Shown: positions 25,578 through 34,673 of the stretch, piece by piece
How the letters are laid out: each line of letters begins with the position of its first letter
Position numbering within the stretch: the first letter of the stretch is position 1
NCBI GenBank assembly: GCA_964619535.1
Contig: CAZUEX010000011.1
Span: 1-64,000, forward strand
DNA from: Leptonema sp964619535
GTDB taxonomy: Bacteria > Spirochaetota > Leptospiria > Leptospirales > Leptonemataceae
Reading direction: 5' to 3'
DNA: 64,000 bases
The notes under the pieces: model-generated
The model's database searches: none
What the model saw: only the letters and a program-made list of their open reading frames with translations
Told to the model about the DNA's origin: nothing
Made by a program: the position numbers and the translations under genes

Positions 25578-26353
25578 AGGTCCTTCATCTGGCCGTGGAT
25601 TTGTTCAAGTTGCATGAGGTCCTGGGGCGTGTTGGCGCCCATCGATTCTCTGTGGTCTTCAAGCATGACGCAGCAGAACTGGTCGCCCTTCTGCCGGTAC
25701 AGCTTTACGGCATCGGGCAGGTAGTACTCGTTCTGTTGATTGTTGCTGTCGATCTGTTTTAGCAGGGAGAAGATCTCGGGAATGCGAAAAACATAGCATC
25801 CGGTGTTTACCTCATGGATTGCCTTTGTCGGTTCGTCCGCATCCTTTTCTTCGACGATCTTCTGCAGCATTCCGTCTGCGTCTCGCACCATTCGGCCGTA
25901 GCCTGTGGGATTGTCAAGACGGGCAGAAAGTACAGCACCGGCTCCGTTGGAATCGGCCTCCTGAAAAAGCCGATTCAGCGAAGTCGTGCGCAGAAGAGGC
26001 ATATCGCCGGCCGTTACAAGGGCCAGGCCTTCCTGGTCGGCCAGAACGGTTTCAGCCTGCAAAAAGGCATGCGCCGTTCCTTTCTGTTCTGCCTGCAGGG
26101 CAAAATGGATATCAGGGGCCTGGGGATGGTCTTTTTTCCAGGCGAGTACGAGCTCTTCCACAACCTCGCGTCGATAGCCAACAACAATGGTAAGGGTTTT
26201 CAGTTGCAGAGGAGCAAGCCGATCCAGGACGTGCTGGATCATGGGGCGACCGTTCAGTGGCATGGCCACCTTCGGCAAATCGCTCTGCATTCGCGTTCCC
26301 TTTCCGGCGGCCAGTACAACGGCGTGGCGGGCGCTTGAGGCAGAGTCGGTCAT
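25574..26353 (-). CDS. GlmU-like nucleotidyltransferase, pyrophosphorylase domain only
   Basis: This 259-residue protein is a single NTP-transferase domain. It has the signature VVLAAGKGTRMQSDLPKVAMPLNGRPMI (about 11-38), QKGTAHAF for uridine contact and VTAGDMPLL with the metal-binding Asp. It matches the uridylyltransferase half of GlmU, which makes UDP-GlcNAc from GlcNAc-1-P. It ends where the left-handed beta-helix acetyltransferase half would start, so it should lack that activity. Another enzyme would then have to make GlcNAc-1-P. The gene overlaps prs by four bases and follows tRNA-Gln. Substrate choice is inferred. Confidence 0.85.
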   Translation of the reverse strand: MTDSASSARHAVVLAAGKGTRMQSDLPKVAMPLNGRPMIQHVLDRLAPLQLKTLTIVVGYRREVVEELVLAWKKDHPQAPDIHFALQAEQKGTAHAFLQAETVLADQEGLALVTAGDMPLLRTTSLNRLFQEADSNGAGAVLSARLDNPTGYGRMVRDADGMLQKIVEEKDADEPTKAIHEVNTGCYVFRIPEIFSLLKQIDSNNQQNEYYLPDAVKLYRQKGDQFCCVMLEDHRESMGANTPQDLMQLEQIHGQMKDL

Positions 26354-26380
26354 GTGATAATCCGATATGACGAAAGTTGG

Positions 26381-26455
26381 TGGCTGGGCCGGGAGGATTC
26401 GAACCTCCGTATGGCGGTACCAAAAACCGCTGCCTTACCGCTTGGCGACGGCCCA
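26381..26455 (-). tRNA. tRNA-Gln (anticodon UUG)
   Basis: The minus strand forms a complete cloverleaf. The acceptor stem TGGGCCG pairs with CGGCCCA, with a G discriminator at 26384. The D arm is GCCAAGCGGTAAGGC and the anticodon arm GCGGT-TTTTGGT-ACCGC (anticodon at 26421-26423). The T arm is GGAGG-TTCGAAT-CCTCC. The 3' CCA is encoded (26381-26383), unlike in tRNA-Ser. The gene starts two bases after the ispE stop, so it is probably cut from the ispE-glmU transcript. Confidence 0.97.
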
Positions 26456-26456
26456 A

Positions 26457-27362
26457 TTAAAACAAAAAGCCGAACGGAACTACTCGATGCTCTGGAAATC
26501 TCTGCCGAAGAATGGCAAGCCGTTCTTCTTCCTGACCCGTATGAAACAGGCCGTAGATGGCAGAGCCTGAACCCGTCATCGATGCATAAAGCGCTCCACA
26601 TTCAAGCAGCGCCTGCTTTACGCTCATGAGCTCCGGATGAAGTCGAAAGACAACCTCTTCAAAATCGTTAACGACAGAAGAAAGGGTCTTCGCATCACCT
26701 GCGAGAAAAGCCCTGTAAGCTTCCCCCGGGCTGATGCCAGCCTTTGAACTGGAGGCAGACTGTAAAGGCCTTTTCAGTTCTGAGTATGCAATTTTTGTCG
26801 GAACGACAACATTGGAGAGAACAAGAACTCCGCGAAAGGGAACTGTCGCCTTTTCCGGCGTAGCAAGCGGTTCGATGGTCTCGCCATAGCCGGTAACAGC
26901 GGCCGGACGTGGATCCAGAAAAAAGGGAATATCCGCTCCATGGCTTCGCGCAAGGGTAAAGGCCCGGTCCGCATCAATCCAGCCTTCATCGACAAGCCAG
27001 CGTAACAGCGCACCTGCATTGGAACTGCCACCACCAAGGCCGGCGCCTGATGGGATTCGTTTTCGTAGAAAGATCTCGAGGTGCAGCGGTTCGGTGCGTT
27101 CGGCGTTGATGGCCCTCATGATGCGCATCAGAAGGTTCTTCTCTGGATTGCCTCGTTCTGAAACGCTTTCAAAATCCGAGCGTGTGGATAGCTCGATCAG
27201 GTTCTCGGTACGCAGACGCAACGCATCTGCCTTTGAGATTGTCAGTTCATCGCAGAAGTCTACAGGAAGGAAAAGGCTCTCGATTTCATGATAACCGTCC
27301 GGTCTGCGATACGGAACGGCCAGGCCAAGATTGATCTTGGCCGGACAGAGAAGCAGGGACAT
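26457..27362 (-). CDS. ispE: 4-diphosphocytidyl-2-C-methyl-D-erythritol kinase
   Basis: This 301-residue GHMP kinase phosphorylates CDP-ME in the non-mevalonate isoprenoid pathway. The opening CPAKINLGLAVPYRRPDGYHEIESLF is typical of IspE. The ATP loop PSGAGLGGGSSNAGALL (about 105-121) and the C-terminal SMTGSGSAIYGLF complete the fold. It starts six bases after the rpmG stop and ends two bases before tRNA-Gln, so the three share a transcript. No other MEP-pathway gene is in the window. Confidence 0.95.
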   Translation of the reverse strand: MSLLLCPAKINLGLAVPYRRPDGYHEIESLFLPVDFCDELTISKADALRLRTENLIELSTRSDFESVSERGNPEKNLLMRIMRAINAERTEPLHLEIFLRKRIPSGAGLGGGSSNAGALLRWLVDEGWIDADRAFTLARSHGADIPFFLDPRPAAVTGYGETIEPLATPEKATVPFRGVLVLSNVVVPTKIAYSELKRPLQSASSSKAGISPGEAYRAFLAGDAKTLSSVVNDFEEVVFRLHPELMSVKQALLECGALYASMTGSGSAIYGLFHTGQEEERLAILRQRFPEHRVVPFGFLF

Positions 27363-27368
27363 GCAGGG

Positions 27369-27527
27369 TTATTTCGATACCTTCTTCTCGACGAATTTTA
27401 CGTATTTTCTGGCCTTCGGATCAAACTTGTTGATCTCGAATTTTGCCGTATGCTTTTTCTTGTTCTTCGTCGTTGTATAGAAGAAGCCGGTCCCGGCCGT
27501 GGATTCAAGCTTGATGATTTCTCGCAT
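27369..27527 (-). CDS. rpmG: 50S ribosomal protein L33 (cysteine-free type)
   Basis: This short gene of 52 codons has the start MREIIKLESTAGTGFFYTTT. The KNKKKHTAKFEINKFDPKARK core matches L33 closely. It lacks the CxxC pairs of the zinc-binding form, so it is the C-minus version. The ATG at 27527 follows GAGG at proper spacing. It lies directly before ispE. An organism with the zinc-free form may also have a C-plus copy used under zinc-replete conditions, but none is in the window. Confidence 0.95.
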   Translation of the reverse strand: MREIIKLESTAGTGFFYTTTKNKKKHTAKFEINKFDPKARKYVKFVEKKVSK

Positions 27528-27622
27528 AGGGTTCCTCTTAATCGGCGCCGTTGGTCCGAAAGACCGATATCTGCGCTCAAACGCCGTCGTCGAGTGTTTT
27601 TTCTATGCAGTGGCGTCCGGGC

Positions 27623-29323
27623 CTACGGGACGATCTTTTGATACGTCAACTGGAAGCGACATTTCTTGATGTTGTCATAGCGCACGGTCAGCCTTTCTCC
27701 ATACGATTTCAGAAAATCGGCGTCGATCGAAGCCCCCTGTTTCAGCAAAAGCAGGGCACCGATATTTCGATTGGAGCGAAGGGGATCCAGAAGCGGCATA
27801 AGCTCGGCCTTCAGATCAGAGCGAGCCGAACAGCCTCCTGTCCTGGTCAGGCTTCCCCGGTAAACGAGCTGCACGTTATCGGTGGCAAAGCCGAGAGCTT
27901 CCAGCTCCTGGCGCAGTGTGGCCCCCACCAGCTGCCTGGCCTTTGTATCCAGAGGGCTACCGACGTATTCAATCCGGACCGAATCGATGCCCCTGACCGA
28001 GGTAATGACCTGTGTGCGCAGGATCAGGCCTGCCTCCGCCGGGAACCGGTGCATCATCGTACTGTGAACCTGGTCTGCAAGCATCAAGGCCTGTTCCAGG
28101 CGGCTGGAGGCCTGTGCGGTCGGGTCCGGTGTTCCGATCTGTTTTAGCGTTTCCAGGTCGGCTGCTCCTGCAATACGGATCAGCCGGAAGCGGGGTTCAA
28201 TATCCGGAAACCGCTCTTTGACCCTGGCCTGCAGGGTTTCTTCCAGTGCATCGTTTGGTTGATCGCTGGAAAAGAGGATCGATCCGGTGACGGCGTAGCG
28301 GGAATAGTTCAGCTGCTCAGCACCGCGAATGATCTGCAGTCCAGGAACGGCCCGCAGCTCATCGATGAGGAAGTTTCGCAGGTCTGTTCGAGTCTTTAGA
28401 AGCAGCAGGGAGCTCATGAGCGGGTAGCTGATCAGCAGCATCAGAACGAGAGGAAACAGAAAGCGCTTTCTGGAGCTCAGGCTGTCATCCAGTCGTTGCC
28501 ATAAGGGGATGCGCGAAAGCAGGTTGAAAAAGGGCTCTTTCTTCTGGCGGCGGCCAACGAGCAAGGATACCAGCCGGTTGATGTTATAGCCTTCGTAGAT
28601 GAAGTAGTAAAAGGCCGAGCTTACAAGGATGATGCTGAAAAGGTTGGTCAAAAAGAGCAAGAAGGCTCCCCACATCATTTCGCCGCGAAACCCGGCGCCC
28701 ATGCCATAGCCGACGACACAGAGCGGCGGCATAAGGGCTACACCGATGGCCGCTCCCGGCGCAACGTTGCCCAGGATGTCCTGCCCACCGGATCGGACCG
28801 AACTTAAGGCGGCCACGAGACCACATAAAACGGCAATGAAAAGATCCAGTACGGTAGGGCTTGTTCGAGCCAGGATCTCCGGCGTGTCATCGTGCAGTGG
28901 CACAAGTACGGTAATCAGAGCAGCCGTGCCCACGGCTACGGTGATGCTTGCCATGATATTGAGAAGCGACTTGATTCCCAGGTAAAGGTCGCTTAAGGCC
29001 ACTCCCATGCCCAGTCCTATGATAGGGGCCATCAGGGGCGAGATCAGCATGGCGCCGATAATGACGGCAGGACTGTTTGTAATCAGCCCCATCGTTGCAA
29101 TACCGCAGGAGGCAAAAAGAAAGAGCCAGTAGGGCAGAGACTGGATGCGTGCGCCTTCGTCGATCTCTTCGTGCATCAAAAGCACATCGGAACGTTCCAC
29201 TTTCAGCACAGCAGGCAGTCTTGCAAAGACCTCATGCAAAAAGCCACCGGCCTTTTCCAGGCCCGTGCGCAGATCGTCTTCGGTTGCTTCGACGTGTGTT
29301 GCCGATTTCTTGCGTGTGGCCAT
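27623..29323 (-). CDS. DUF389 family membrane protein
   Basis: The 566-residue protein has a hydrophobic core with about six or seven membrane segments (roughly 60-270). It carries the DUF389 signature NSPAVIIGAMLISPLMAPIIGLGMG and a later NVAPGAAIGVALMPPLCVVGYG. A further membrane segment (about 305-325) leads into a ~240-residue soluble tail with alternating strands and helices, making it longer than basic family members. The function of DUF389 proteins is unknown; transport or membrane-stress roles have been suggested. The ATG has no clear ribosome site. It lies between mutS and rpmG, all on the minus strand. Confidence 0.85.
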   Translation of the reverse strand: MATRKKSATHVEATEDDLRTGLEKAGGFLHEVFARLPAVLKVERSDVLLMHEEIDEGARIQSLPYWLFLFASCGIATMGLITNSPAVIIGAMLISPLMAPIIGLGMGVALSDLYLGIKSLLNIMASITVAVGTAALITVLVPLHDDTPEILARTSPTVLDLFIAVLCGLVAALSSVRSGGQDILGNVAPGAAIGVALMPPLCVVGYGMGAGFRGEMMWGAFLLFLTNLFSIILVSSAFYYFIYEGYNINRLVSLLVGRRQKKEPFFNLLSRIPLWQRLDDSLSSRKRFLFPLVLMLLISYPLMSSLLLLKTRTDLRNFLIDELRAVPGLQIIRGAEQLNYSRYAVTGSILFSSDQPNDALEETLQARVKERFPDIEPRFRLIRIAGAADLETLKQIGTPDPTAQASSRLEQALMLADQVHSTMMHRFPAEAGLILRTQVITSVRGIDSVRIEYVGSPLDTKARQLVGATLRQELEALGFATDNVQLVYRGSLTRTGGCSARSDLKAELMPLLDPLRSNRNIGALLLLKQGASIDADFLKSYGERLTVRYDNIKKCRFQLTYQKIVP

Positions 29324-29471
29324 GGGCGGATTGTTTTAGAAATCGATTTCGCATGCGAGCGTTTTTTGCCCCGTCCGGAAGGGGCTGCTGATTATCTGCC
29401 GTGATTGCATTTCATGAAACGGGCAGCAGCGAGGATGAAGCCGTTGCATTTCATAGCCTGTATCGACAGCC

Positions 29472-32024
29472 CTAAAAAAGGGAGCCCTGCATGTCGTCCG
29501 TGGCCTGCCTTTTAGACGTTCTGCGGCCCTTTTCTTCGGTGCTGCCCTGGCCTGTTTGCGGAGCTGGCTTCTGCCAGTGAAGCCCCGGTGTTCCTCGCAG
29601 TTCCAGTGCTTCGCTTTCGCGAAGGCTGCGCTCTTCAAAGGCCTGCAACAGTTCCGAGGCACGGTCAATGACAGGCCCCGGCAGGCCGGCCAGACGGGCC
29701 ACATGAATGCCGTAGGATCGATCGGCCACCCCTTCTTTGACTCGATGAAGAAAGATTACCCTGCCATCCGATTCTCTAACATCCATTGTCAGATTTACGA
29801 ACCCGGTGCGCTCTTCCAGGGCCGTTAGCTCATGGTAATGCGTGGCGAAAAGGACGGCCGGCCGTAGATTCCCTTCGGTCAAATACTCGGCGATGGCCCA
29901 GGCGATACTCAGCCCATCATAGGTGGATGTGCCCCGGCCCACCTCATCCATGATGATGAGTGAGCGGGGCGTGAAACGGCGCAAAATCGCAGAGGTTTCA
30001 AGCATTTCGACAAAGAAGGTCGACTCACCACGGGCCAGATCATCCTGTGCACCGATGCGCGTAAAGATACGGTCCACCGGCGTTATGCGAGCCCTGCGTG
30101 CCGGAACAAAGGATCCTACCTGCGCCAGTAGCTGGATGATGGCCACCTGTCGGATGTAGGTGGATTTTCCTGCCATGTTCGGGCCGGTAAGCAGGGCAAA
30201 GCTGCGATCACTACGATTCAGCCGTACGTCATTCGGCGTGAAGCGCGTACCGGCTGGCAGGAACTTTTCAACGACAGGATGTCGCGATTCTTCCAGTGTG
30301 ATCTCGCCGGATTGCACGATCTCGGGCCTTACCCAGCGCCCCTGGCGGGCCATCGTTGCGAAGGCAAGCAGGACATCGATGGCAGCGATGCCCTGCATCA
30401 GCCGACGGAGCGGCGTGCGGTAGCGTTGCAGCTCGCTAACAAGCCGGTCGAAGGCTGCCTGCTCGGCCTCCTCGATGACGGCATCGGCAGAGAGAATCTT
30501 TCGTTCGATGTCTTTCAGCTCTTGCGTTGTATAGCGTTCGCCCGTAACAAGGGTTTGTTTGCGTTCGTAATGGTCCGGTGCATTCTGCGTCTGCCCTTTG
30601 GATATTTCGATGAAGTAGCCGGCCACCCGGTTAAAGCGGATCTTAAGGGTCGGTATATTGGTGGCCCGTCTTTCCTTTTCTTCAAGATCCAGAATCCAGC
30701 GTGCCCCTTCTGTGCGGGCACGGCGTGCTTCATCGAGCTCTGCGTTGCGTCCTTCGCGCAGAAAGGGCGAAGCACCGGGAAGGGCCGCAGGCTCATCGAC
30801 GATTTCTGCGTCGAGCATGTCGACAAATTCCGTCAGACCTTCCTGCACCTTGAAAAAGGAAAAGGGCGCTACGTCGCTTACGACGGCCTCCATGCTTGCA
30901 GCGGCTCGAACCGTGCTGATAACGGCGCGAAAGTCCGCCGGACGGCAGCGTCCACCATCGACGCGAGATAGAATGCGTTCCAGATCGAATACGGAGCCCA
31001 GGGCATCATAGAGGGCACGGGATGTATCGCCATGTTCTATCAGGTATTCGACGGCATCCAGGCGGTGCTGAATCTTTGCTTCGTCAATCAGGGGACGAAG
31101 AAAGAACTCACGCAGTGCTCGCCGTCCCGGTGCCGTACGACAGGAGAAAAGCGACAGCACAGAGGTTTCGGCCGGCTCAAAGAGGTTCAGGTTCCGGATC
31201 GTTTTCTCGTCCAGGATCAGGTGTCTTGCCGTCGATTCGCGAAAGACCGGCGCTTCCAGTTGTGGCCGCTTCTCGGGGAAGGCCTGGTCGAGATAATGCA
31301 GGATCAGAGAAACCGCTCCCAGGGCAGGGTGGTTTTCCTCAAATCCCAGGGCATTGGGCTTCACCGAAAAGCCCGATTCGATTCGTCGCCACCCCTCAGA
31401 AGGAGAGGCGCGGTAGGCCTCAAGCGAGGTGATCTGCACGTTTGTTTCAGCAAGAAGTGCCTTGAGCTGATCTGCAAGCGGACCGGCAGCAAGGATTTCT
31501 CCTGGCTGGCGGGAGTAGTATATATCGCGGAGGGTCAGGGTGCCACCTGCATCGTCTGCAGAGGCTTCCAGTGCAAAGAACTCTCCTGTGGAGATGTCGG
31601 CAAGTGCCACTCCCGGATGCTCCAGGCTGCCGGCCACAGCCATGAGGTAGCTGGCCTGTCCTGGAGATAGCAGGTCATCTTCGATGAGCGTTCCGGCCGA
31701 AATGACGCGTACGACGCGGCGGCTCATGAGCTTGGGGTTGGTCGGATCGGGGGCCTGCTCGGCAACGGCGATCTTTTTACCCGCTCCCAGAAGCCGCTGA
31801 ATATAGATGTCGGCTGAATGATACGGTACGCCGCACATGGGAATATCGCCCTGCCGTTTTGTGAGGGCAACATCCATCAGAGGGGCGGCCGTCCGTGCAT
31901 CTTCCAGGAAGAGTTCGTAGAAGTCGCCCATGCGAAAGAACAGGATCGCGTCAGGATAGCCCGACTTGATCTCGAGGTACTGCCGCATGAACGGCGTCTT
32001 TAGTGGATCGGTTGACCGGCTCAC
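29472..32024 (-). CDS. mutS: DNA mismatch repair protein MutS
   Basis: This 850-residue protein recognises mismatches and starts repair with MutL. The mismatch-binding Phe-x-Glu motif is seen in FFRMGDFYELF (about 29-39). The ATPase has Walker A LTGPNMAGKSTYIRQ, Walker B IIMDEVGRGTSTYDG and the ATHYHEL switch. A Gln/Arg/Lys-rich tail follows, consistent with a tetramerisation extension. The frame starts with GTG at 32024, overlapping the gyrB stop (GTGA); the first ATG at 31988 would remove twelve residues. Coupling to gyrB is unusual, and mutL is not in the window. Confidence 0.97.
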   Translation of the reverse strand: MSRSTDPLKTPFMRQYLEIKSGYPDAILFFRMGDFYELFLEDARTAAPLMDVALTKRQGDIPMCGVPYHSADIYIQRLLGAGKKIAVAEQAPDPTNPKLMSRRVVRVISAGTLIEDDLLSPGQASYLMAVAGSLEHPGVALADISTGEFFALEASADDAGGTLTLRDIYYSRQPGEILAAGPLADQLKALLAETNVQITSLEAYRASPSEGWRRIESGFSVKPNALGFEENHPALGAVSLILHYLDQAFPEKRPQLEAPVFRESTARHLILDEKTIRNLNLFEPAETSVLSLFSCRTAPGRRALREFFLRPLIDEAKIQHRLDAVEYLIEHGDTSRALYDALGSVFDLERILSRVDGGRCRPADFRAVISTVRAAASMEAVVSDVAPFSFFKVQEGLTEFVDMLDAEIVDEPAALPGASPFLREGRNAELDEARRARTEGARWILDLEEKERRATNIPTLKIRFNRVAGYFIEISKGQTQNAPDHYERKQTLVTGERYTTQELKDIERKILSADAVIEEAEQAAFDRLVSELQRYRTPLRRLMQGIAAIDVLLAFATMARQGRWVRPEIVQSGEITLEESRHPVVEKFLPAGTRFTPNDVRLNRSDRSFALLTGPNMAGKSTYIRQVAIIQLLAQVGSFVPARRARITPVDRIFTRIGAQDDLARGESTFFVEMLETSAILRRFTPRSLIIMDEVGRGTSTYDGLSIAWAIAEYLTEGNLRPAVLFATHYHELTALEERTGFVNLTMDVRESDGRVIFLHRVKEGVADRSYGIHVARLAGLPGPVIDRASELLQAFEERSLRESEALELRGTPGLHWQKPAPQTGQGSTEEKGRRTSKRQATDDMQGSLF

Positions 32025-33955
32025 AGATCGAGATGGACTACCTGACGGGCATTGTCTTCGATGAACTTGCGACGGGGGGCAACCTCATCGCCCATGAGGA
32101 TGGAAAACGTTTCGTCGATGCGGGAAAGCTCAACGTTCGATTCATCGAGTGGCTTCACCTGCAGCATCACCCTGCGTTCGGGATCCATCGTCGTTTCCCA
32201 CAGCTGTTCGGGATTCATCTCGCCAAGTCCCTTGTAGCGCTGCACGACCGTCTTTTCCGAATTGAATTTTTTGACCACGCGGTCTTTTTCAGCGTCGGTG
32301 TAGGCATAAACGGACTCTTTACCGTTGCGGATCAGATAAAGCGGTGGCTGGGCAATGTACAGATAGCCGGCATCGACAATCGGGCGCATCTTTGTGTAGA
32401 AGAAGGTCAGGATAAGCGTGCGAATGTGAGAGCCATCCACATCGGCATCGGTCATGATGATGATTTTGTGGTACCGCAGGCGATCGAGATCGATGGCATC
32501 GTTACCGAAGCCAGCGCCGATGGCCGTTACAAGCGTTTTGATCTCTTCGTTTTCGAGGATCTTATGATCTTTGACGCGAAAGACATTTAAGATCTTTCCT
32601 TTCAGTGGCAGAATCGCCTGGAAATTCCGGTTCCGGCCCTGCTTGGCCGATCCGCCGGCCGAATCGCCCTCCACCAGAAAGAGCTCGGAAACAGAGGCAT
32701 CCTTTTCGGCGCAGTCTGCAAGTTTGCCTGGCAGGCCACCGCCTTCCAGGATCCCTTTACGCTTCGTTACCATCTCGCGAGCCTTGCGGGCCGCTTCACG
32801 GGCTTTATTCGAAAGGATACACTTTTCGAGGATGGGCTTGACCTCGGCTGGATTCTCTTCAAAGAAAAGGGCAAGCTTCTCGGCTACGAGTTGCTGTACC
32901 AGGCCTTTTACCTCTGCATTGACCAGCTTTTCCTTGGTCTGCGAGTTGAACTGTGGCTCGGGAATCTTGACGCTGATAACGGCAACCAGGCCTTCGCGCA
33001 CGTCATCGCCGGTCAGTGAAGCACCGAATTTCTTTTTCAGTGTTTCGTCCTTTTTTAGATACTCGTTCAACGTGCGCGTAAGTGCGGTTCGGAAGCCTTC
33101 GAGGTGGGTTCCGCCAAGGCTGTTGTTAATACCGTTTGTAAAGCAATAGATCGTTTCGGATTGGCCATCGACGTAGGCCATTGCAAACTCACCGCGAACG
33201 GTGTCGTTCTGGCCTTCAAAGTAGATCAGTTTCTTGTGCAGACGTTGCTTCCTGGAGACGAGCTTTTCAACGAATTGCAGAATACCACCGTCGTAGCGAA
33301 AGGTATCGGCCTTTACGTGGTTCTTGCGTTCGTCTTTCAGATGGATGGTCAGCCCTTTGTTCAGGAAGGCCATCTCTTCAAAGCGCTGCCGCAGAATCAT
33401 GTACTTGAATTCGGTGGTTGTAAAGATGGACTCGTCTGGCTTGAAGCGCACGACGGTTCCGCTGTGCTTCGTCTTGCCTTTTATGCGAACGGGGGTGGTT
33501 GGTAGGCCCTTTTCATAGCGCTGGAAATGGATCTGCCCGTTCTGGTGAACCTCGACCTCAAGGAATTCCGATAGAGCATTGACGACGGATACACCGACTC
33601 CGTGAAGACCACCGGTAACATCGTAGGCATCGTCACCAAACTTACCTCCGGCATGGAGGACTGTCATGACCACTTCCACGGTGGGCTTCTTCAGCTTGGG
33701 ATGAATATCGACGGGAATGCCACGGCCATTGTCCTTTACCTCGAGGACTCCGCCTTCAAGAATCCGTATCGTGATCTCCGAGGCAAACCCTGCCATGAAT
33801 TCGTCGACGGAGTTATCGACGACCTCATAGACCATCTTGTGAAGACCGGTTGAATCCTGGGTGCCGATGTACATACCCGGGCGCTTCCGGACCGCCTCAA
33901 GGCCTTCCAGAACCTGTATCTTTTCCCCGGTGTAATCGCCGATCTTTTTGCTCAT
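32021..33955 (-). CDS. gyrB: DNA gyrase subunit B
   Basis: This is a type IIA topoisomerase ATPase subunit of 644 residues. GHKL ATPase motifs are VLEGLEAVRKRPGMYIG, EVVDNSVDEF with the catalytic Glu region, DNGRGIPVD and GGLHGVGVSVVNALS. The TOPRIM domain has LVEGDSAGGSAKQGR and IIMTDADVDGSHI. The tail QRYKGLGEMNPEQLWETTMDPERR favours GyrB over ParE. The start is the ATG at 33955, matching family N-termini; twelve more codons are open upstream and neither start has a good ribosome site. No dnaA, recF or gyrA is adjacent. ParE cannot be fully excluded. Confidence 0.9.
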   Translation of the reverse strand: MSKKIGDYTGEKIQVLEGLEAVRKRPGMYIGTQDSTGLHKMVYEVVDNSVDEFMAGFASEITIRILEGGVLEVKDNGRGIPVDIHPKLKKPTVEVVMTVLHAGGKFGDDAYDVTGGLHGVGVSVVNALSEFLEVEVHQNGQIHFQRYEKGLPTTPVRIKGKTKHSGTVVRFKPDESIFTTTEFKYMILRQRFEEMAFLNKGLTIHLKDERKNHVKADTFRYDGGILQFVEKLVSRKQRLHKKLIYFEGQNDTVRGEFAMAYVDGQSETIYCFTNGINNSLGGTHLEGFRTALTRTLNEYLKKDETLKKKFGASLTGDDVREGLVAVISVKIPEPQFNSQTKEKLVNAEVKGLVQQLVAEKLALFFEENPAEVKPILEKCILSNKAREAARKAREMVTKRKGILEGGGLPGKLADCAEKDASVSELFLVEGDSAGGSAKQGRNRNFQAILPLKGKILNVFRVKDHKILENEEIKTLVTAIGAGFGNDAIDLDRLRYHKIIIMTDADVDGSHIRTLILTFFYTKMRPIVDAGYLYIAQPPLYLIRNGKESVYAYTDAEKDRVVKKFNSEKTVVQRYKGLGEMNPEQLWETTMDPERRVMLQVKPLDESNVELSRIDETFSILMGDEVAPRRKFIEDNARQVVHLDL

Positions 33956-34055
33956 GACCCTACACAATTTGTCCAGGGCTCCTGGCGTCATGCAAAAAAC
34001 GGATGGGTGTGCCGGGCCGGCATGATCAGCCCGGGAAGCCGGTCAGGCCTTCCCG

Positions 34056-34451
34056 CTAGTCGACAGGGGCGCGGGGATATTTGCGATTCTTGTTCTTTTC
34101 CAGAGACTCTGCGTATTCGATGGAATACGGCGTCCAGGGTACGGCACGCAGCCGGGCTTCGGGAATGGGCTTGCCCGTTCCTTCGCAGATTCCGTAGGTG
34201 CCATCGTCGATCTTCTCGAGGGCGCGATCGATCTGCTTCAGTTTTTCGGCATCAAGGTCGGAGAGGCGATTGATCAGATCATTGAGGATGACGCTGTCGG
34301 CAATATCCACCAGGTCTCCCTGATCATTGTAAATAAAGCTGTCCTGTTCCAGCTCAAGATCATGAAGCAGGGCGGCCCGTTCCTTGAGCAGGATGCTACG
34401 AAACTCCTCCAGCTTCTTTTTCGGCATAGCGGGGTTTTCTTTTTTGGACAT
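34056..34451 (-). CDS. DksA/TraR-family protein with a degenerate zinc finger
   Basis: This 131-residue protein matches the DksA layout. It has a long coiled coil with the tip motif DLVDIADS (DxxDxA, which enters the RNA polymerase secondary channel), then DDGTYGICEGTGKPIPEARLRAVP. DksA acts with ppGpp to alter transcription initiation. The four zinc-binding Cys are reduced to one: CxxC has become C-EG-T, and the second pair is replaced by Tyr residues (YSIEYAE). The ATG at 34451 follows GAGG; an in-frame GTG two codons earlier is less likely. A bifunctional Rel enzyme lies at 48028-50124 in the same window. Confidence 0.85.
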   Translation of the reverse strand: MSKKENPAMPKKKLEEFRSILLKERAALLHDLELEQDSFIYNDQGDLVDIADSVILNDLINRLSDLDAEKLKQIDRALEKIDDGTYGICEGTGKPIPEARLRAVPWTPYSIEYAESLEKNKNRKYPRAPVD

Positions 34452-34465
34452 TTCCACCTCTCATT

Positions 34466-34498
34466 CTGACCGCAGGGCTGTTCGTCTCAGGCGGTCAG
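34466..34498. promoter_or_regulatory. 8-bp inverted repeat upstream of the DksA-like gene
   Basis: CTGACCGC (34466-34473) and GCGGTCAG (34491-34498) are perfect reverse complements separated by 17 bases. They sit 15 bases before the DksA-like ATG. A TTGACA lies just upstream on the minus strand (34504-34509). A separate palindrome, TCTGTT-TG-AACAGA, is at 34516-34529. These may be operator sites or a leader hairpin. Confidence 0.35.
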
Positions 34499-34673
34499 AA
34501 AAATGTCAACAACGTTCTGTTTGAACAGATGTAAACCTTTTTTCCACAAAGGGGTAGGATTTTACTGTCTTTCTGCGAAAAAGGTTGCTTTTTGCGGTGC
34601 ACCAGGGCCACTGGAAAGAAGGCCGGAAGTGTGCTCTGGCCCGATTGTTTCTTATAACAGAAGAGGGTTGACC

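Noticed and set aside
29405..29454. Direct repeat TTGCATTTCAT (29405-29415 and 29444-29454) between mutS and the DUF389 gene
   Set aside because: Only two 11-base copies with no palindromic arms or nearby promoter; too weak to call a regulatory site.
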